Source of the DNA: Mycolicibacterium madagascariense
Lineage (GTDB): Bacteria; Actinomycetota; Actinomycetes; Mycobacteriales; Mycobacteriaceae
Length of the DNA stretch: 64,000 nucleotides
NCBI RefSeq assembly: GCF_010729665.1
Contig: NZ_AP022610.1
Coordinates: forward strand, 620,001 to 684,000
Reading direction: 5' to 3'
This document shows positions 8,595 to 17,574 of the stretch, one piece after another (positions within the stretch are counted from its first letter, which is position 1; every line of letters starts with the position of its first letter). The notes below the pieces were generated by a model, which worked only from the letters and a program-made list of their open reading frames with translations, ran no database searches and was not told where the DNA came from. The translations under genes and the position numbers were made by a program.

Positions 8595-9816
8595 AGGGCG
8601 CATACGGGTAGTCGGTGATGGACTCATAGCCGTCCTCGGTGATGACCACGATCTCCTCGCTGCGATACCCGCCGGTGCCGTCCTCCCAGACCACCGGCTC
8701 CAACACCAGGACCATGCCGGCGGGATAGACGAAGCGGTCGTCGAATTCCGCCCCGAGATCGGTGCCGATCATCGGCGCCTCGGCCGGGTAGGTACCGATG
8801 CCGTGGCCCAGGTAGAAGTGCGGCAGCCACGGTTTGGCGCCGCCGTTGGCCGCGATCGCCGCGCGGGCGAGATCGCCGGACGTCGCACCGGCTCGGGTGA
8901 CGCGCAGGACGGCCTGCAGGATGGTGCGCCACTGTTCGAACTGATCCTGTTGGCGCGGTGAGGGTTTGGCGTCGACGAGCCAGGTCCGGCCGAAGTCGGA
9001 ACAGTACCCGCCGTAGGTGATGCTCACGTCGGTCCACAACACGTCGCCGGCGCGCAGCCGACGGTCGGTCGTGAGTAGGGGCAGTGCGAGATCGCCGTGC
9101 GTCGTCCACTGGCCCTCGGCACGGGAGTGGGGCATGACCTGCCAGATGGCCTCCAGCATGTTGGCGGTGGCGTCGAGTTCGAACGCGCGCCGCACGAAGG
9201 TCGCCGACAGGGCGAGTTGGCTGACGCCCGGTGTCAGCTGTGTCTGCACCTCTGCCATGGTCTGTTCGGTGATGCGGCAGGCCCGCCGGATGCACGAGAT
9301 CTCGTCGGGCGTCTTCACCAGTTGGGACGCGCCGATCACCACGGCGGCCTCCCGCGGCGGCCCGGCGGGGAAGAGCCGAGCACCCGCGTCCCGCATCGCG
9401 CCGGTCAACTCGTCGACGGCCACGATTGCGTCGGGCGGCACCAGGTCGGCCAGCACTACGGCCAATCGTTGTGCGCCTTCGTCGAATTCGAGGTAGAGCG
9501 GCGGGTGTCGGTGATCGGCGGGAACGTGCAGTGCCGCATCGGCGCCCTCGCGGAACGGCATGAAGAGGTGCGGATGTTCGTCGTCGGCGACCACGATGGC
9601 GACGGGACGCTGCGTGTGCGACAGCCCGGCGTCGAGCAGGGGCCAGCTGGCCCCCGTCGCATAGCTGACGTGCCCGTTCATCAACAGGATCAGCACGTCG
9701 ACGCCGTGCTCGGCCATGGCGGACCGCAGCGCGGCTCCGACGTCGGTGTACATCCTGGCGAGGTCGGGCTCCTCGGGTATCCACAGCGTCGACGTCGCCG
9801 TCGTGGGCACCGTCAT
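8584..9816 (-). CDS. M24 family metallohydrolase (Xaa-Pro peptidase/creatinase-like)
   Basis: 410 residues with an N-terminal creatinase domain and a C-terminal pita-bread domain. All five ligands of a dinuclear metal centre are visible: the Asp pair in TDVSITYGGYCSDFGRTW, His in YLGHGIGTYPAE, Glu in LVLEPVVWE and Glu in YRSEEIVVIT. It should therefore be a working metallohydrolase of a C-N bond (dipeptide or amidine-like). It overlaps the amidohydrolase stop by 4 bp (ATGA) and its metal-less paralogue by 11 bp, which suggests co-translation and perhaps a heteromer. Presence in a P450/CoA pathway points to hydrolysis of an amide or conjugate rather than peptide turnover. Confidence 0.87.
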   Translation of the reverse strand: MTVPTTATSTLWIPEEPDLARMYTDVGAALRSAMAEHGVDVLILLMNGHVSYATGASWPLLDAGLSHTQRPVAIVVADDEHPHLFMPFREGADAALHVPADHRHPPLYLEFDEGAQRLAVVLADLVPPDAIVAVDELTGAMRDAGARLFPAGPPREAAVVIGASQLVKTPDEISCIRRACRITEQTMAEVQTQLTPGVSQLALSATFVRRAFELDATANMLEAIWQVMPHSRAEGQWTTHGDLALPLLTTDRRLRAGDVLWTDVSITYGGYCSDFGRTWLVDAKPSPRQQDQFEQWRTILQAVLRVTRAGATSGDLARAAIAANGGAKPWLPHFYLGHGIGTYPAEAPMIGTDLGAEFDDRFVYPAGMVLVLEPVVWEDGTGGYRSEEIVVITEDGYESITDYPYAPYGD

Positions 9817-10985
9817 GACAGCCCCAGGAAGCGACGGACGTTACCGCTGACGATCTTGGCGGCCGACTCGGGCCCGACCGCGTCGACGACGGCCGACAGG
9901 GACTTCTCCGAATAGCCGAAGGTGCTTTCGTTGTGGGGATAGTCCGAGGACCACATCACCTTGTCGACGCCGATCTGGTCGATGAGGGCCAGACCCAACG
10001 GGTCGACCATGAACGATGCACTCATGTGGGTGTCCCAGTAGTACCGGATGTCGTGCAGCAGTTGATGATCGAGCATGTGGTGATAGGACGCCAGGACGTG
10101 TTCGGCGTCCTGCAGCGCGGACGGCACCCAGGCGATGCCGCCCTCGAACCACCCGATCCGCAGGCCGGGGTGTCGATCGAGGATGCCCGAGAAGAGGTAG
10201 CGGGCGAACCTGTCGCGGAACGAGTCGACGTTGACCATCATCGCGACGGCGACGCTGTTGACCTCACACGGGCTCTTCGGTGGGGTCTCCCCGATGTGGT
10301 GGGTCACCGGCACGCCAGACGCTTCGATGACGTCCCAGACGGGTCGCATCGCGGTGCTGCCGTAGTCGATCGCCACGCCGTCGTCGTCGAAGCCCGGATA
10401 CAGGGGCATGAGGAACGTCCGAAGACCCATCGACGTCAACTCCGACAGGGTGCGTTCGGTGCCCGCCGCGTCCCACCAATTGATCAGTCCGACACCGTAG
10501 AAGCGACCCCCCGAACGCTCCTGGATGTCGGCGACGAACTCGTTGTAGACCCGAAAGATGAGTTCCCGCAGGGCTTTGTCGGGATGGTGGAACAGCGCCA
10601 GCACGGCGTTGGGGAACGCCAGTTCGGTGTCGACACCGTCTTCGGCGAGCTCGCGGATCCGCGCCGCTACGTCGTGGTTCGACGCGCCAGCGAGCTCGTC
10701 GTACTGCATCAGGACGGCGCTGAAGTCTCCCGTGACCAGGGAGCTGCCGGGTCGCCCGATCATGTAGGCCCCGTCCTCGAACCAGACCCGCGGCGCCTGG
10801 TCCTTGAGGGAGTCGGGGAAGCGTTCGTAGAAGATGTCGGAGGCCAGTGAGATGTGGTTGTCGGCGGAGAACACCTCCGTGCCCGGCGGAAGGCCCACGT
10901 CCAGGAGATCTCCAGCCTGGCCGCGGCGGTGCTTGGGCGCGCCGAAACCTCCCGGTGGGTAGAGCACGTTCGCGTGGATGGACAT
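9813..10985 (-). CDS. Amidohydrolase family protein (amidohydrolase_2, ACMSD-like)
   Basis: 390-residue TIM-barrel metal-dependent hydrolase/decarboxylase. SADNHISL near residue 41 is the D-x-H entry strand (usually DxHxH/DxHE), VTHHIGETP supplies the central His, and WSSDYPHNEST near residue 350 is the typical Asp-containing final strand. Mycobacterial clusters for steroid and terpenoid degradation carry similar proteins as hydrolases or decarboxylases of ring-cleavage products. It sits 11 bp after the CAR stop and is coupled to the M24 gene by an ATGA overlap. The exact reaction cannot be assigned. Confidence 0.87.
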   Translation of the reverse strand: MSIHANVLYPPGGFGAPKHRRGQAGDLLDVGLPPGTEVFSADNHISLASDIFYERFPDSLKDQAPRVWFEDGAYMIGRPGSSLVTGDFSAVLMQYDELAGASNHDVAARIRELAEDGVDTELAFPNAVLALFHHPDKALRELIFRVYNEFVADIQERSGGRFYGVGLINWWDAAGTERTLSELTSMGLRTFLMPLYPGFDDDGVAIDYGSTAMRPVWDVIEASGVPVTHHIGETPPKSPCEVNSVAVAMMVNVDSFRDRFARYLFSGILDRHPGLRIGWFEGGIAWVPSALQDAEHVLASYHHMLDHQLLHDIRYYWDTHMSASFMVDPLGLALIDQIGVDKVMWSSDYPHNESTFGYSEKSLSAVVDAVGPESAAKIVSGNVRRFLGLS

Positions 10986-10996
10986 CGTCGTCCCTT

Positions 10997-13900
10997 CTAG
11001 AGTAGGCCGGTCAGCACGAGGTCTGAGAGGTATTTGTCGATGAGTTGCCGTGACACGTGCGGTATTTCATGGCCGGCGAGCTGAGTCGCGGCACGGAATC
11101 GCTCACCGGGCACCGGTGACCCCGCGGTGGCGGGCAACGGCTGACGGTAGACGTCCAGGACGGCGAGCAGCGACTGCCGGCGTCGCCGATCGGGCATCGC
11201 CTGCATTGCGGTCTCGAACCGTGCCAGCCACTCGTCGTAGTCGTCGATGCGTCGGATCGGGTGGCCTGCGTCGCTCATCCAGTCGACGAAGGTGTCCAAC
11301 GAGATCCCGTCGTCGTGCGGATTCGTGGTGTTGTAGGTGTCGAACGCTTCTCCCGTCGTGGGGCCGATCGCGGCCATGGCAGCGGCCAGGAAGTCGACGG
11401 GCAGACCCTCGTAGCGCGGCGTGACGTCATCGGCCGACCGACGGTAGAACGATCGCGGCGCCACCCCGGTGGCGAGCACGCTGAAGAGTAGCCGGGTGAA
11501 GATGTCGGGGATGTTGAGCTGGCCGGCGAAGCGACTGTCCGCCAGGATCATTCCCGGACGGAACACGGCCACCGGTAGTGCGCAGAGGTCGTTGGCCTCG
11601 CGCAGGAGCACCTCGCTCGCCCACTTGCTGACGCCGTAGCCGTTGGCGTAGCCGTCGCCGACCTCGCACGTCGGCACGGCGTAGCGGATGTCGGCGTCCT
11701 CGTCGACGAGATGGCCGGCCACCGCGGTGATTCCGAGCGTCGACACGTAGTGGATCGGGGTCAGTCGGTCGGTGATGGCGAGCCGGATGATCTCGGCCGT
11801 GCCCGCGACGTTCACGGGGAAGAGTTGCTCGTAGGGCAGGACGTGGTTGACGTGCGCGGCGGGGTGCACGATGAGGTCGACCTCTGCGGTCAGCCGGTCC
11901 CACGTGTCGTCGTCGAGGCCGAGGCGGGGCTGGCCGACGTCACCGGCCAGTACGGTCAGGTGATCATCGGCGAGCTCGCGGAACCGTTGCAGCAGTGCCG
12001 GATCGGTGTCGAGCACCGACTCGATGCGCCGCCGCGCATCGGCGTGGTCGGTCCCGCGGGTCAGACAGATCAGCGTGCCGCCCACGGCCTGCAGGCGTTC
12101 GAGCCATTCCAGGGCGAGGAACCGGCCGAGGAAGCCGGTCGCGCCGGTGAGGAGGACCGTGCGCACGTCGGCCGTGGGCGCGGGCAGCGTGGTGGCGGTC
12201 TGCAGCACGCGATCGTCGACGAACGCGCCGAGGGTGAGGTCGGTGGCGCGGACTGCGGTGGCACCGCGGCCGTGCACCGAGGCGAACGTGGCCCGACGGG
12301 TATCGCCCGCGCGGCTGCGCTCCAGGTAGCCGACGATACTCAGGAGGTCGGCGGTCGGGTCGACGATGACACCCACGGGAACGTCGACCCCGAAGACGTC
12401 ACCGAGCAGACGGGAGAACGTCAGCGCCGACAGCGAATCTCCGCCCAGGTCGGGAAATCTCGCCTCGAGGCTGACGTCGGCGGCATCGAGGCCGAGGGTG
12501 GCTTGCACCGCACGCGCCACCGTGGCGACGACCGGCTGATCGCGGCCACCGGCGCGCAGCGCCCGCAACTCGTCGATCTGATCGGCGGCCAGCGTGGCAT
12601 ACAACTGCTCGAGCCGCGCACCGTAGCGCTCCTTGAGCTTGGGGCGCAAGAACTTTCCGACGCCGGACAGCAGACCGTTGTCGTGCCGGAAGGGGTCGGT
12701 CTCGATCAGGAAGTCGCGCGGCACCTCGTAGCCGTTGAGCCGGTGCTCGTGAGCGATCGCGAGCAGTGACCGGGCGATGGCCGTCTTCAGCGCGGTCCCC
12801 TGGGCTGCGGCCTGGCTGACGGCGACGTCGGTCGGGACGACGACGGCGAGCAGGAACGAGCGGGCGCTGCTGCCATAGACGTAGATCTGCTGGAGCAGAG
12901 GGCTGGTGGAGTACAACGCCTCGAGGCGTGAGACGGCGACGAATTCACCTTGGGACAGCTTGATGACGTTGTTGCGGCGGTCGAGATAGCGCAGCTGGTC
13001 GGGACCGACCTGGGCCATGACGTCACCGGTCTTGTAGAAGCCGTCGGCGTCGAACATCGTCGCCGTCAGGTCGGGACGCTTGTAGTAGCCGGCCATGAAG
13101 CGGGCGGACTTGACGGCCAGTTCTCCGCGCGGATGAGGTTGGTCGGTGGTGAAGTAACCCAGTTCGGGCACGTCGAGGAGCTTGTAGTCGATGACCGGTG
13201 GGCGCAGTACGTGCTCGTCGGCGATCAACATGCCTCCGGCGATCTCGGTGGACGAATAACCGATCAGCAGGTGTTGGTCGAGGACCGCTTCCATGAACGT
13301 CTTGATCTCCGGGGACAGCGCGGCGGATCCGCAGCCGACCGCGAGAACCCGTCCGCCCAGGACGCGTTGGCGGATGTCGGTGCGCAGCCTCTCGGCGGCC
13401 TCGTCGGGATCGGCACCGCCGATGACGGCGCGGTCCAGGTCGCCGAGATAGTGGTGGAAGAACATCTCGCACACGCGTGGGACCAGGCTCAGGGTGGTGG
13501 GCCGGGCCAACGCCAGGTCGTCGAAGAGCGTGGAGAGGTCGTTCTTGGCGGCGAAGTAGCTGATGCCACCGTTGGCCAGCGTCATGATGACGTAGCCGTA
13601 GCCGATGAGATGACTCATGGGCATGTAGCTGAGGGTGATCACCGGCTGATCGGACTGCGCCAACCACGAACCGACGCACAGGCTTTCGGTGAACATGGCG
13701 CCCTTCGGCGTGCCCGTGCTCCCGGAGGTGTAGAACAGCCACGCCAACGGATCTTCGCCGTCGGAGGCGACGTGCAGCGGCGGCACGGGACGCTCGGCGG
13801 CGCGCTCGACGAGGTCGGCGAGGACCTCGACGACGAGAGGGCTTCCGGCGTCGGTCAGGCGAGCGGTCGCGGCGTCGTACAGGTCGCGGTGGTCGTCGTC

Positions 13901-14533
13901 TCGCGGTTCGTAGTCGAAGACGACGAGGCGCTGCGGTGCGGTCCCCATCAGGACGGCATCCACGGCCGTGCCCAGTGATTCGATGCTGACGGCGACGATC
14001 CTGGGCTGGGTCTCCTCCAGTATCGGCGCGTGTTGGGAGGCAGGCGCACTCGTCTGCAGGGGGACCACGACAGCGCCGAGATGGATGCACGCGAGTTGGA
14101 TCGCCGTGTAGTCGATGCTCGCGAAGCCAAGGACGCACACGAAGTCACCGGCACGCACCGGGGCCGACCCGTGGTGGTGCCAGTCGGCGGCCAGCGCTCG
14201 CGCCCGGTCCCATAGCTCCTGGTAGGTGACGGTGCTGAAGTACGGCAGCAGGCGACGCGCGGCGCGTCCGCTCACCGGGTCGGTCACCACCTCGCTGGCC
14301 CGTTCGCCGAGGGCGGGACGCATGGCGTAGCCCGTCATGACGGTCGCCATCACCTCGGCGATGCGCAGGCCGGGACGGCGAGCCTGCTCGGCGACGCCCG
14401 CGTCGGGCCGGGCCGCACAGAACTGCTGGTCCTCGGCGTACAACCGCTCGCGGTTGCGGGCGACGCGCTCCCACTGCTCCTGCGCAGCGCCGGGATCCTT
14501 CACATCGGTGCGTCCCACGAAGGCCACGGTCAC
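10997..14533 (-). CDS. car: Carboxylic acid reductase (CAR), A-PCP-R
   Basis: 1178 residues, the normal CAR length. The adenylation domain carries [14 protein letters not shown]. The phosphopantetheine Ser is in [10 protein letters not shown] at about residue 699. The C-terminal reductase domain starts with the Rossmann motif [12 protein letters not shown] near 795 and has the YGVSK catalytic Tyr/Lys near 967. CARs reduce free acids to aldehydes with ATP and NADPH after activation by a phosphopantetheinyl transferase, which is not in the window. GTG start at 14533 follows AGAGGAGCA. It is one of two CARs here; the other is at 39601-43134. In this operon it may reduce a pathway acid or shunt product, with the co-regulated aldehyde dehydrogenase working in the opposite direction. 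Confidence 0.95.
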   Translation of the reverse strand: MTVAFVGRTDVKDPGAAQEQWERVARNRERLYAEDQQFCAARPDAGVAEQARRPGLRIAEVMATVMTGYAMRPALGERASEVVTDPVSGRAARRLLPYFSTVTYQELWDRARALAADWHHHGSAPVRAGDFVCVLGFASIDYTAIQLACIHLGAVVVPLQTSAPASQHAPILEETQPRIVAVSIESLGTAVDAVLMGTAPQRLVVFDYEPRDDDHRDLYDAATARLTDAGSPLVVEVLADLVERAAERPVPPLHVASDGEDPLAWLFYTSGSTGTPKGAMFTESLCVGSWLAQSDQPVITLSYMPMSHLIGYGYVIMTLANGGISYFAAKNDLSTLFDDLALARPTTLSLVPRVCEMFFHHYLGDLDRAVIGGADPDEAAERLRTDIRQRVLGGRVLAVGCGSAALSPEIKTFMEAVLDQHLLIGYSSTEIAGGMLIADEHVLRPPVIDYKLLDVPELGYFTTDQPHPRGELAVKSARFMAGYYKRPDLTATMFDADGFYKTGDVMAQVGPDQLRYLDRRNNVIKLSQGEFVAVSRLEALYSTSPLLQQIYVYGSSARSFLLAVVVPTDVAVSQAAAQGTALKTAIARSLLAIAHEHRLNGYEVPRDFLIETDPFRHDNGLLSGVGKFLRPKLKERYGARLEQLYATLAADQIDELRALRAGGRDQPVVATVARAVQATLGLDAADVSLEARFPDLGGDSLSALTFSRLLGDVFGVDVPVGVIVDPTADLLSIVGYLERSRAGDTRRATFASVHGRGATAVRATDLTLGAFVDDRVLQTATTLPAPTADVRTVLLTGATGFLGRFLALEWLERLQAVGGTLICLTRGTDHADARRRIESVLDTDPALLQRFRELADDHLTVLAGDVGQPRLGLDDDTWDRLTAEVDLIVHPAAHVNHVLPYEQLFPVNVAGTAEIIRLAITDRLTPIHYVSTLGITAVAGHLVDEDADIRYAVPTCEVGDGYANGYGVSKWASEVLLREANDLCALPVAVFRPGMILADSRFAGQLNIPDIFTRLLFSVLATGVAPRSFYRRSADDVTPRYEGLPVDFLAAAMAAIGPTTGEAFDTYNTTNPHDDGISLDTFVDWMSDAGHPIRRIDDYDEWLARFETAMQAMPDRRRRQSLLAVLDVYRQPLPATAGSPVPGERFRAATQLAGHEIPHVSRQLIDKYLSDLVLTGLL

Positions 14534-14605
14534 TGCTCCTCTCGGCGGTCGGTGAAGCGTTGGCGTCCAACGGGTGTGGACGGCGAGGTCTTGGGCGCGT
14601 CGGGT

Positions 14606-15553
14606 CTACGGGGGAAAGCGGACGCCGGTGAGTTCTTCGCTGAGCTGCCACAGCCGACGTGCGGCGTCCTCGTCGTGGAACAGCCGTGGCGCCCGGGCGT
14701 GCGTGATGCCGCCACCAGCCGTCTCGTAGAAGCCACGGGGCCCGTAGTACTCGCCGCCTCTGGCGTCGGGCGACACGGCGGCGTACAGGGTGGGTTTGAT
14801 GCCCTCGTCGACGTCGAGCCAGAGGAACGGCAGTACGTGCCAGGTGAGCTGAGTCAGGCGGGCGGTCAGCGTCGGCTTGTCGCGGCCATAGGACGCGCCG
14901 CTGAGGAGATTGGTCTTGGTCAATCCCGGATGGGCGGCGTTGGACGTCACGCCCCAGCCACCGAGTCGGCTGCGTCGGTCGAGTTCCGCGGCGAACATCA
15001 ACTGTGCGAGTTTCGCCATGCCGTAGGACCGCATGGGTTTGTAGTCGTGTAGCGCGTCGGGATCGTCGAAGCCGACGTCCTGCGTGGCGGCCAGGCTGCT
15101 GACCGACACCACCCGGGCCGCCTCGGCGGCCCGCAGCAGCGGCAACACGGCAGCGGTCAAGGCGAAATGGCCCAAATGATTGGCGCCGAACTGCAATTCG
15201 TGTCCGTCCGCGGTGCTCGCGCGCTGCGGCGGGGTCATGACGCCGGCGTTGTTGATCAAGACGTCGATGGGTCTGCCCTGGGCCAGCAGGCCCTGACCGA
15301 ACTCGGCGATGCTCCTCAGCGAGGCCAGGTCGACGTCCGCGATCGCCACCTTGGCGGCAGGCTCGTCACGGTGGATCGCCGCGATCGCCGCCTCGCCCTT
15401 GGCGCGGTTGCGGATGGCCATCGTGACGTCGGCGCCGTGCCGCGCCAGGTACCGGGCCAGGCCGAACCCCAGGCCGCTGTTCGCACCGGTGACGACGGCC
15501 AGCCGGCCCGAGAGGTCGGGTGTCGTCAGCGTCAGGCCGGGATCGCGGGCCAC
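14606..15553 (-). CDS. SDR family oxidoreductase, retinol-dehydrogenase-like
   Basis: 315 residues, typical of the longer RDH/WW-domain-oxidoreductase-like SDRs. [13 protein letters not shown] is the NADP motif near residue 21, NNAGVM near 103, VSSLA supplies the Ser and YGMAK the Tyr/Lys near 192. Such enzymes act on lipophilic alcohols and aldehydes. It lies 4 bp after the P450 stop and 72 bp before CAR, the largest gap in the operon. A P450, alcohol dehydrogenase and CAR in series suggests interconversion of an alcohol, aldehyde and acid at one carbon. Confidence 0.9.
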   Translation of the reverse strand: MARDPGLTLTTPDLSGRLAVVTGANSGLGFGLARYLARHGADVTMAIRNRAKGEAAIAAIHRDEPAAKVAIADVDLASLRSIAEFGQGLLAQGRPIDVLINNAGVMTPPQRASTADGHELQFGANHLGHFALTAAVLPLLRAAEAARVVSVSSLAATQDVGFDDPDALHDYKPMRSYGMAKLAQLMFAAELDRRSRLGGWGVTSNAAHPGLTKTNLLSGASYGRDKPTLTARLTQLTWHVLPFLWLDVDEGIKPTLYAAVSPDARGGEYYGPRGFYETAGGGITHARAPRLFHDEDAARRLWQLSEELTGVRFPP

Positions 15554-15557
15554 GGCG

Positions 15558-16796
15558 TCACCAGCTCACGGGAAGTTCGTAGAGGCCGTAGGCCAGGGCG
15601 TCGTGCTTGAACGGAAGTTCTTCCAGCGCAACGGCCAAGCGCAGGGTGGGAATGCGCCGCAGCAGGGTGGGCAGCACGATCTGCAACTCCATCCGAGCCA
15701 GCTGCTGGCCGACGCACTGGTGTCGGCCGTACCCGAAGCCGACCTGGGGTCCGTCGTCGCGCGTGAGGTCGAGACGGTCGGGTGCCGGGAACTGGCGGGC
15801 GTCCCAGTTGGCGGGTGCGACGTCCAGGATGATGCCCTCGCCCGCACGGATGGTCACGCCGTCGACGTCGATGTCCTCCGTCGCGATGCGCCGCTGCCCC
15901 GTCTGAATGATGCTGCAGTAGCGCATCAATTCCTCGATGGCGGCGGCGATCACCTTGGGATCGTCGGCATCGCGCAGCAGCGCCGCCTGGTCGGGGTTCT
16001 CGAGCAGTGCCACGATGCTGACGCCGAGTTGACCCGCCGTCGTCTCGTGCCCGGCGATGAGGACGCCGGTCGCCAGTTGGGCGGCTTCGCGGTCGGTGAT
16101 CTCACCGCTCTTGACGCGTTCGGCCAAGTCGGACACCAGGTTCTCGCCCGGATCGTCCATCTTCACGTGGATGAGTTTCTTGAGATACCTCGCCAGCGTG
16201 CCTGCGCCTTCGGCGGCGTCCTCGGCGGTGGCGTATCGGTTCATGCCCTTGTTGGCGTGTTCCTGGAAGAACTCGGCGTCCTCGTAGGGCACGCCCAGCA
16301 TCTCGCTGATCACCAGGGTGGGTACCGCGAGGGCGAGGCCCGCGACGAGATCGGCCGGCTGCGGGCCGGCCAGGATCGCGTCGATGTGGTCGTCGGCGAT
16401 CCGCTGGACCGCCGGGCGAAGCGCCTCGACTCGCTTGAACGTGAAGGGCCGCGACAACATTCGGCGGTATCGGGTGTGTTCTTCGGCGTCGGAGGTGAAC
16501 ACCGAACGCGGCCGCTTGTGGACCGTCGACAGCATGCCCTCGTTCCAGTGCGGATATCCGGGGATGCGGTCGTCGACGCTGGCGCGAGCGTCGGTGAACA
16601 GCGAGCGGATGGCGTCGTAGCCGGTGATCAACCACGGGGTGCTGCCATCCCAGATGCGGACCCGGCTCAACTGACGAGAGGCATTGAGCTCCATGGCCTT
16701 TGGCGGCGGGGCGAACGGACAGCCGGGGGCGCGCTCCATGGGGAAGTCGGGGACTTCCTGCGTGGAGTCGGCACTGCCGTGGAGGAGGTCGGTCAT
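15558..16796 (-). CDS. Cytochrome P450
   Basis: 412 residues, complete. The ATG start at 16796 follows a GGGAGCA ribosome site. Motifs: [10 protein letters not shown] (I-helix oxygen motif), EELMR (ExxR) and [15 protein letters not shown] with the haem Cys at about residue 361. The N-terminus ([15 protein letters not shown]) is typical of soluble bacterial CYP105/CYP107-like enzymes fed by a ferredoxin and reductase; no ferredoxin gene is nearby. It is the first enzyme gene behind the TetR gene, so probably the entry monooxygenase of the pathway. Confidence 0.94.
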   Translation of the reverse strand: MTDLLHGSADSTQEVPDFPMERAPGCPFAPPPKAMELNASRQLSRVRIWDGSTPWLITGYDAIRSLFTDARASVDDRIPGYPHWNEGMLSTVHKRPRSVFTSDAEEHTRYRRMLSRPFTFKRVEALRPAVQRIADDHIDAILAGPQPADLVAGLALAVPTLVISEMLGVPYEDAEFFQEHANKGMNRYATAEDAAEGAGTLARYLKKLIHVKMDDPGENLVSDLAERVKSGEITDREAAQLATGVLIAGHETTAGQLGVSIVALLENPDQAALLRDADDPKVIAAAIEELMRYCSIIQTGQRRIATEDIDVDGVTIRAGEGIILDVAPANWDARQFPAPDRLDLTRDDGPQVGFGYGRHQCVGQQLARMELQIVLPTLLRRIPTLRLAVALEELPFKHDALAYGLYELPVSW

Positions 16797-16833
16797 GTCG
16801 TGCTCCCTGGTGGCGCGGTGGGTGAGAGGAGAG

Positions 16834-17496
16834 TCATGCCTTGCCGCGATCGCGGGTGCGGACCGGCGCCTGCCACAGGCCCGCAATCGCGTCGGTGAGG
16901 CCCTCGGCCGCCAACGGCCACGGCGATCGTGCCGACGGGCCGTGCGCGGCCAGCGCACCCTCGTGCTCGGCGCACGTGTGCATGAGGAGGTTTCGTGCCA
17001 TCACGATGCGTTCGAACTGAACGCGCTTCGGGAGGTCCGGTAGGCAGCGGATGATGCCGTTCATCGCGAGCACCAGCTGTGGCGAGGCCAGGGCATCCTT
17101 CTTGAGGACTTCCCGGCAGCTCGGGTCGGCCATGGCCTGGGCGGCGAATCGCCCGTAGTAGCTGGGGATCCCCAGTTCGTCGAGGTGGTCGGTGAGGGGA
17201 CGCACCAGCGCACCGACCCAGCCGTGCAGATCGGTGCTGTCGCCCAGCTCGGCCAGCACCCGCTCGCGGTGGGACTCGATGGGCGTGCGGTGCTTGGTCT
17301 CGATGGCGCGCAGCAGATCGGTCCTGGTGCCGAAGTGGTAGCAGACGGCGGCGTTGTTGCGTTGCCCGGCCTTCTCGCTGATCTGCCGGTTCGACACGGC
17401 GTACATCCCGCGTTCGGCGAACAGTTCTTCGGCGGCCGTCAGCAGCGTCTCGCGGGTGCGTTCGGACCTGTCGCCGCTGAGCGCTAGTACGGTCAC
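16834..17496 (-). CDS. TetR/AcrR family transcriptional regulator
   Basis: About 220 residues. The N-terminal helix-turn-helix is clear (RETLLTAAEELFAERG, then ISEKAGQRNNAAVCYHFGTR), followed by a ligand-binding helical domain. GTG at 17496 with GGGGCG just upstream is preferred; an in-frame TTG at 17508 is possible. It heads the minus-strand operon, and a palindromic operator overlapping its own promoter lies at 17523-17546. A near copy lies at 19761-19784, so it probably autoregulates and also controls the aldehyde dehydrogenase block. The inducer is likely a pathway substrate or its CoA ester. Confidence 0.9.
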   Translation of the reverse strand: MTVLALSGDRSERTRETLLTAAEELFAERGMYAVSNRQISEKAGQRNNAAVCYHFGTRTDLLRAIETKHRTPIESHRERVLAELGDSTDLHGWVGALVRPLTDHLDELGIPSYYGRFAAQAMADPSCREVLKKDALASPQLVLAMNGIIRCLPDLPKRVQFERIVMARNLLMHTCAEHEGALAAHGPSARSPWPLAAEGLTDAIAGLWQAPVRTRDRGKA

Positions 17497-17522
17497 CGCC
17501 CCAGTCAAACACTGTCGACGGC

Positions 17523-17546
17523 ATTAAATCAACGAATTTATTTAAC
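17523..17546. promoter_or_regulatory. Putative TetR operator O1
   Basis: 24-bp imperfect palindrome with arms TTAAAT(A/C)AA and TT(G/T)ATTTAA around a 4-bp centre, read on the minus strand. A TANNNT -10-like hexamer (TAAATT) lies inside it, 26 bp before the regulator start. It is strikingly AT-rich for this genome. It matches the site at 19761-19784 at 19 of 24 positions. Binding by the adjacent TetR protein is inferred. Confidence 0.75.
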
Positions 17547-17574
17547 TGGTCGTGGGACGCCCGTGGTAGCCGAG

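Noticed and set aside
10997-14533. Non-ribosomal peptide synthetase or polyketide module
   Set aside because: A-PCP-R order, length and the GGDSLSAL and YGVSK motifs are those of CAR, with no condensation domain.
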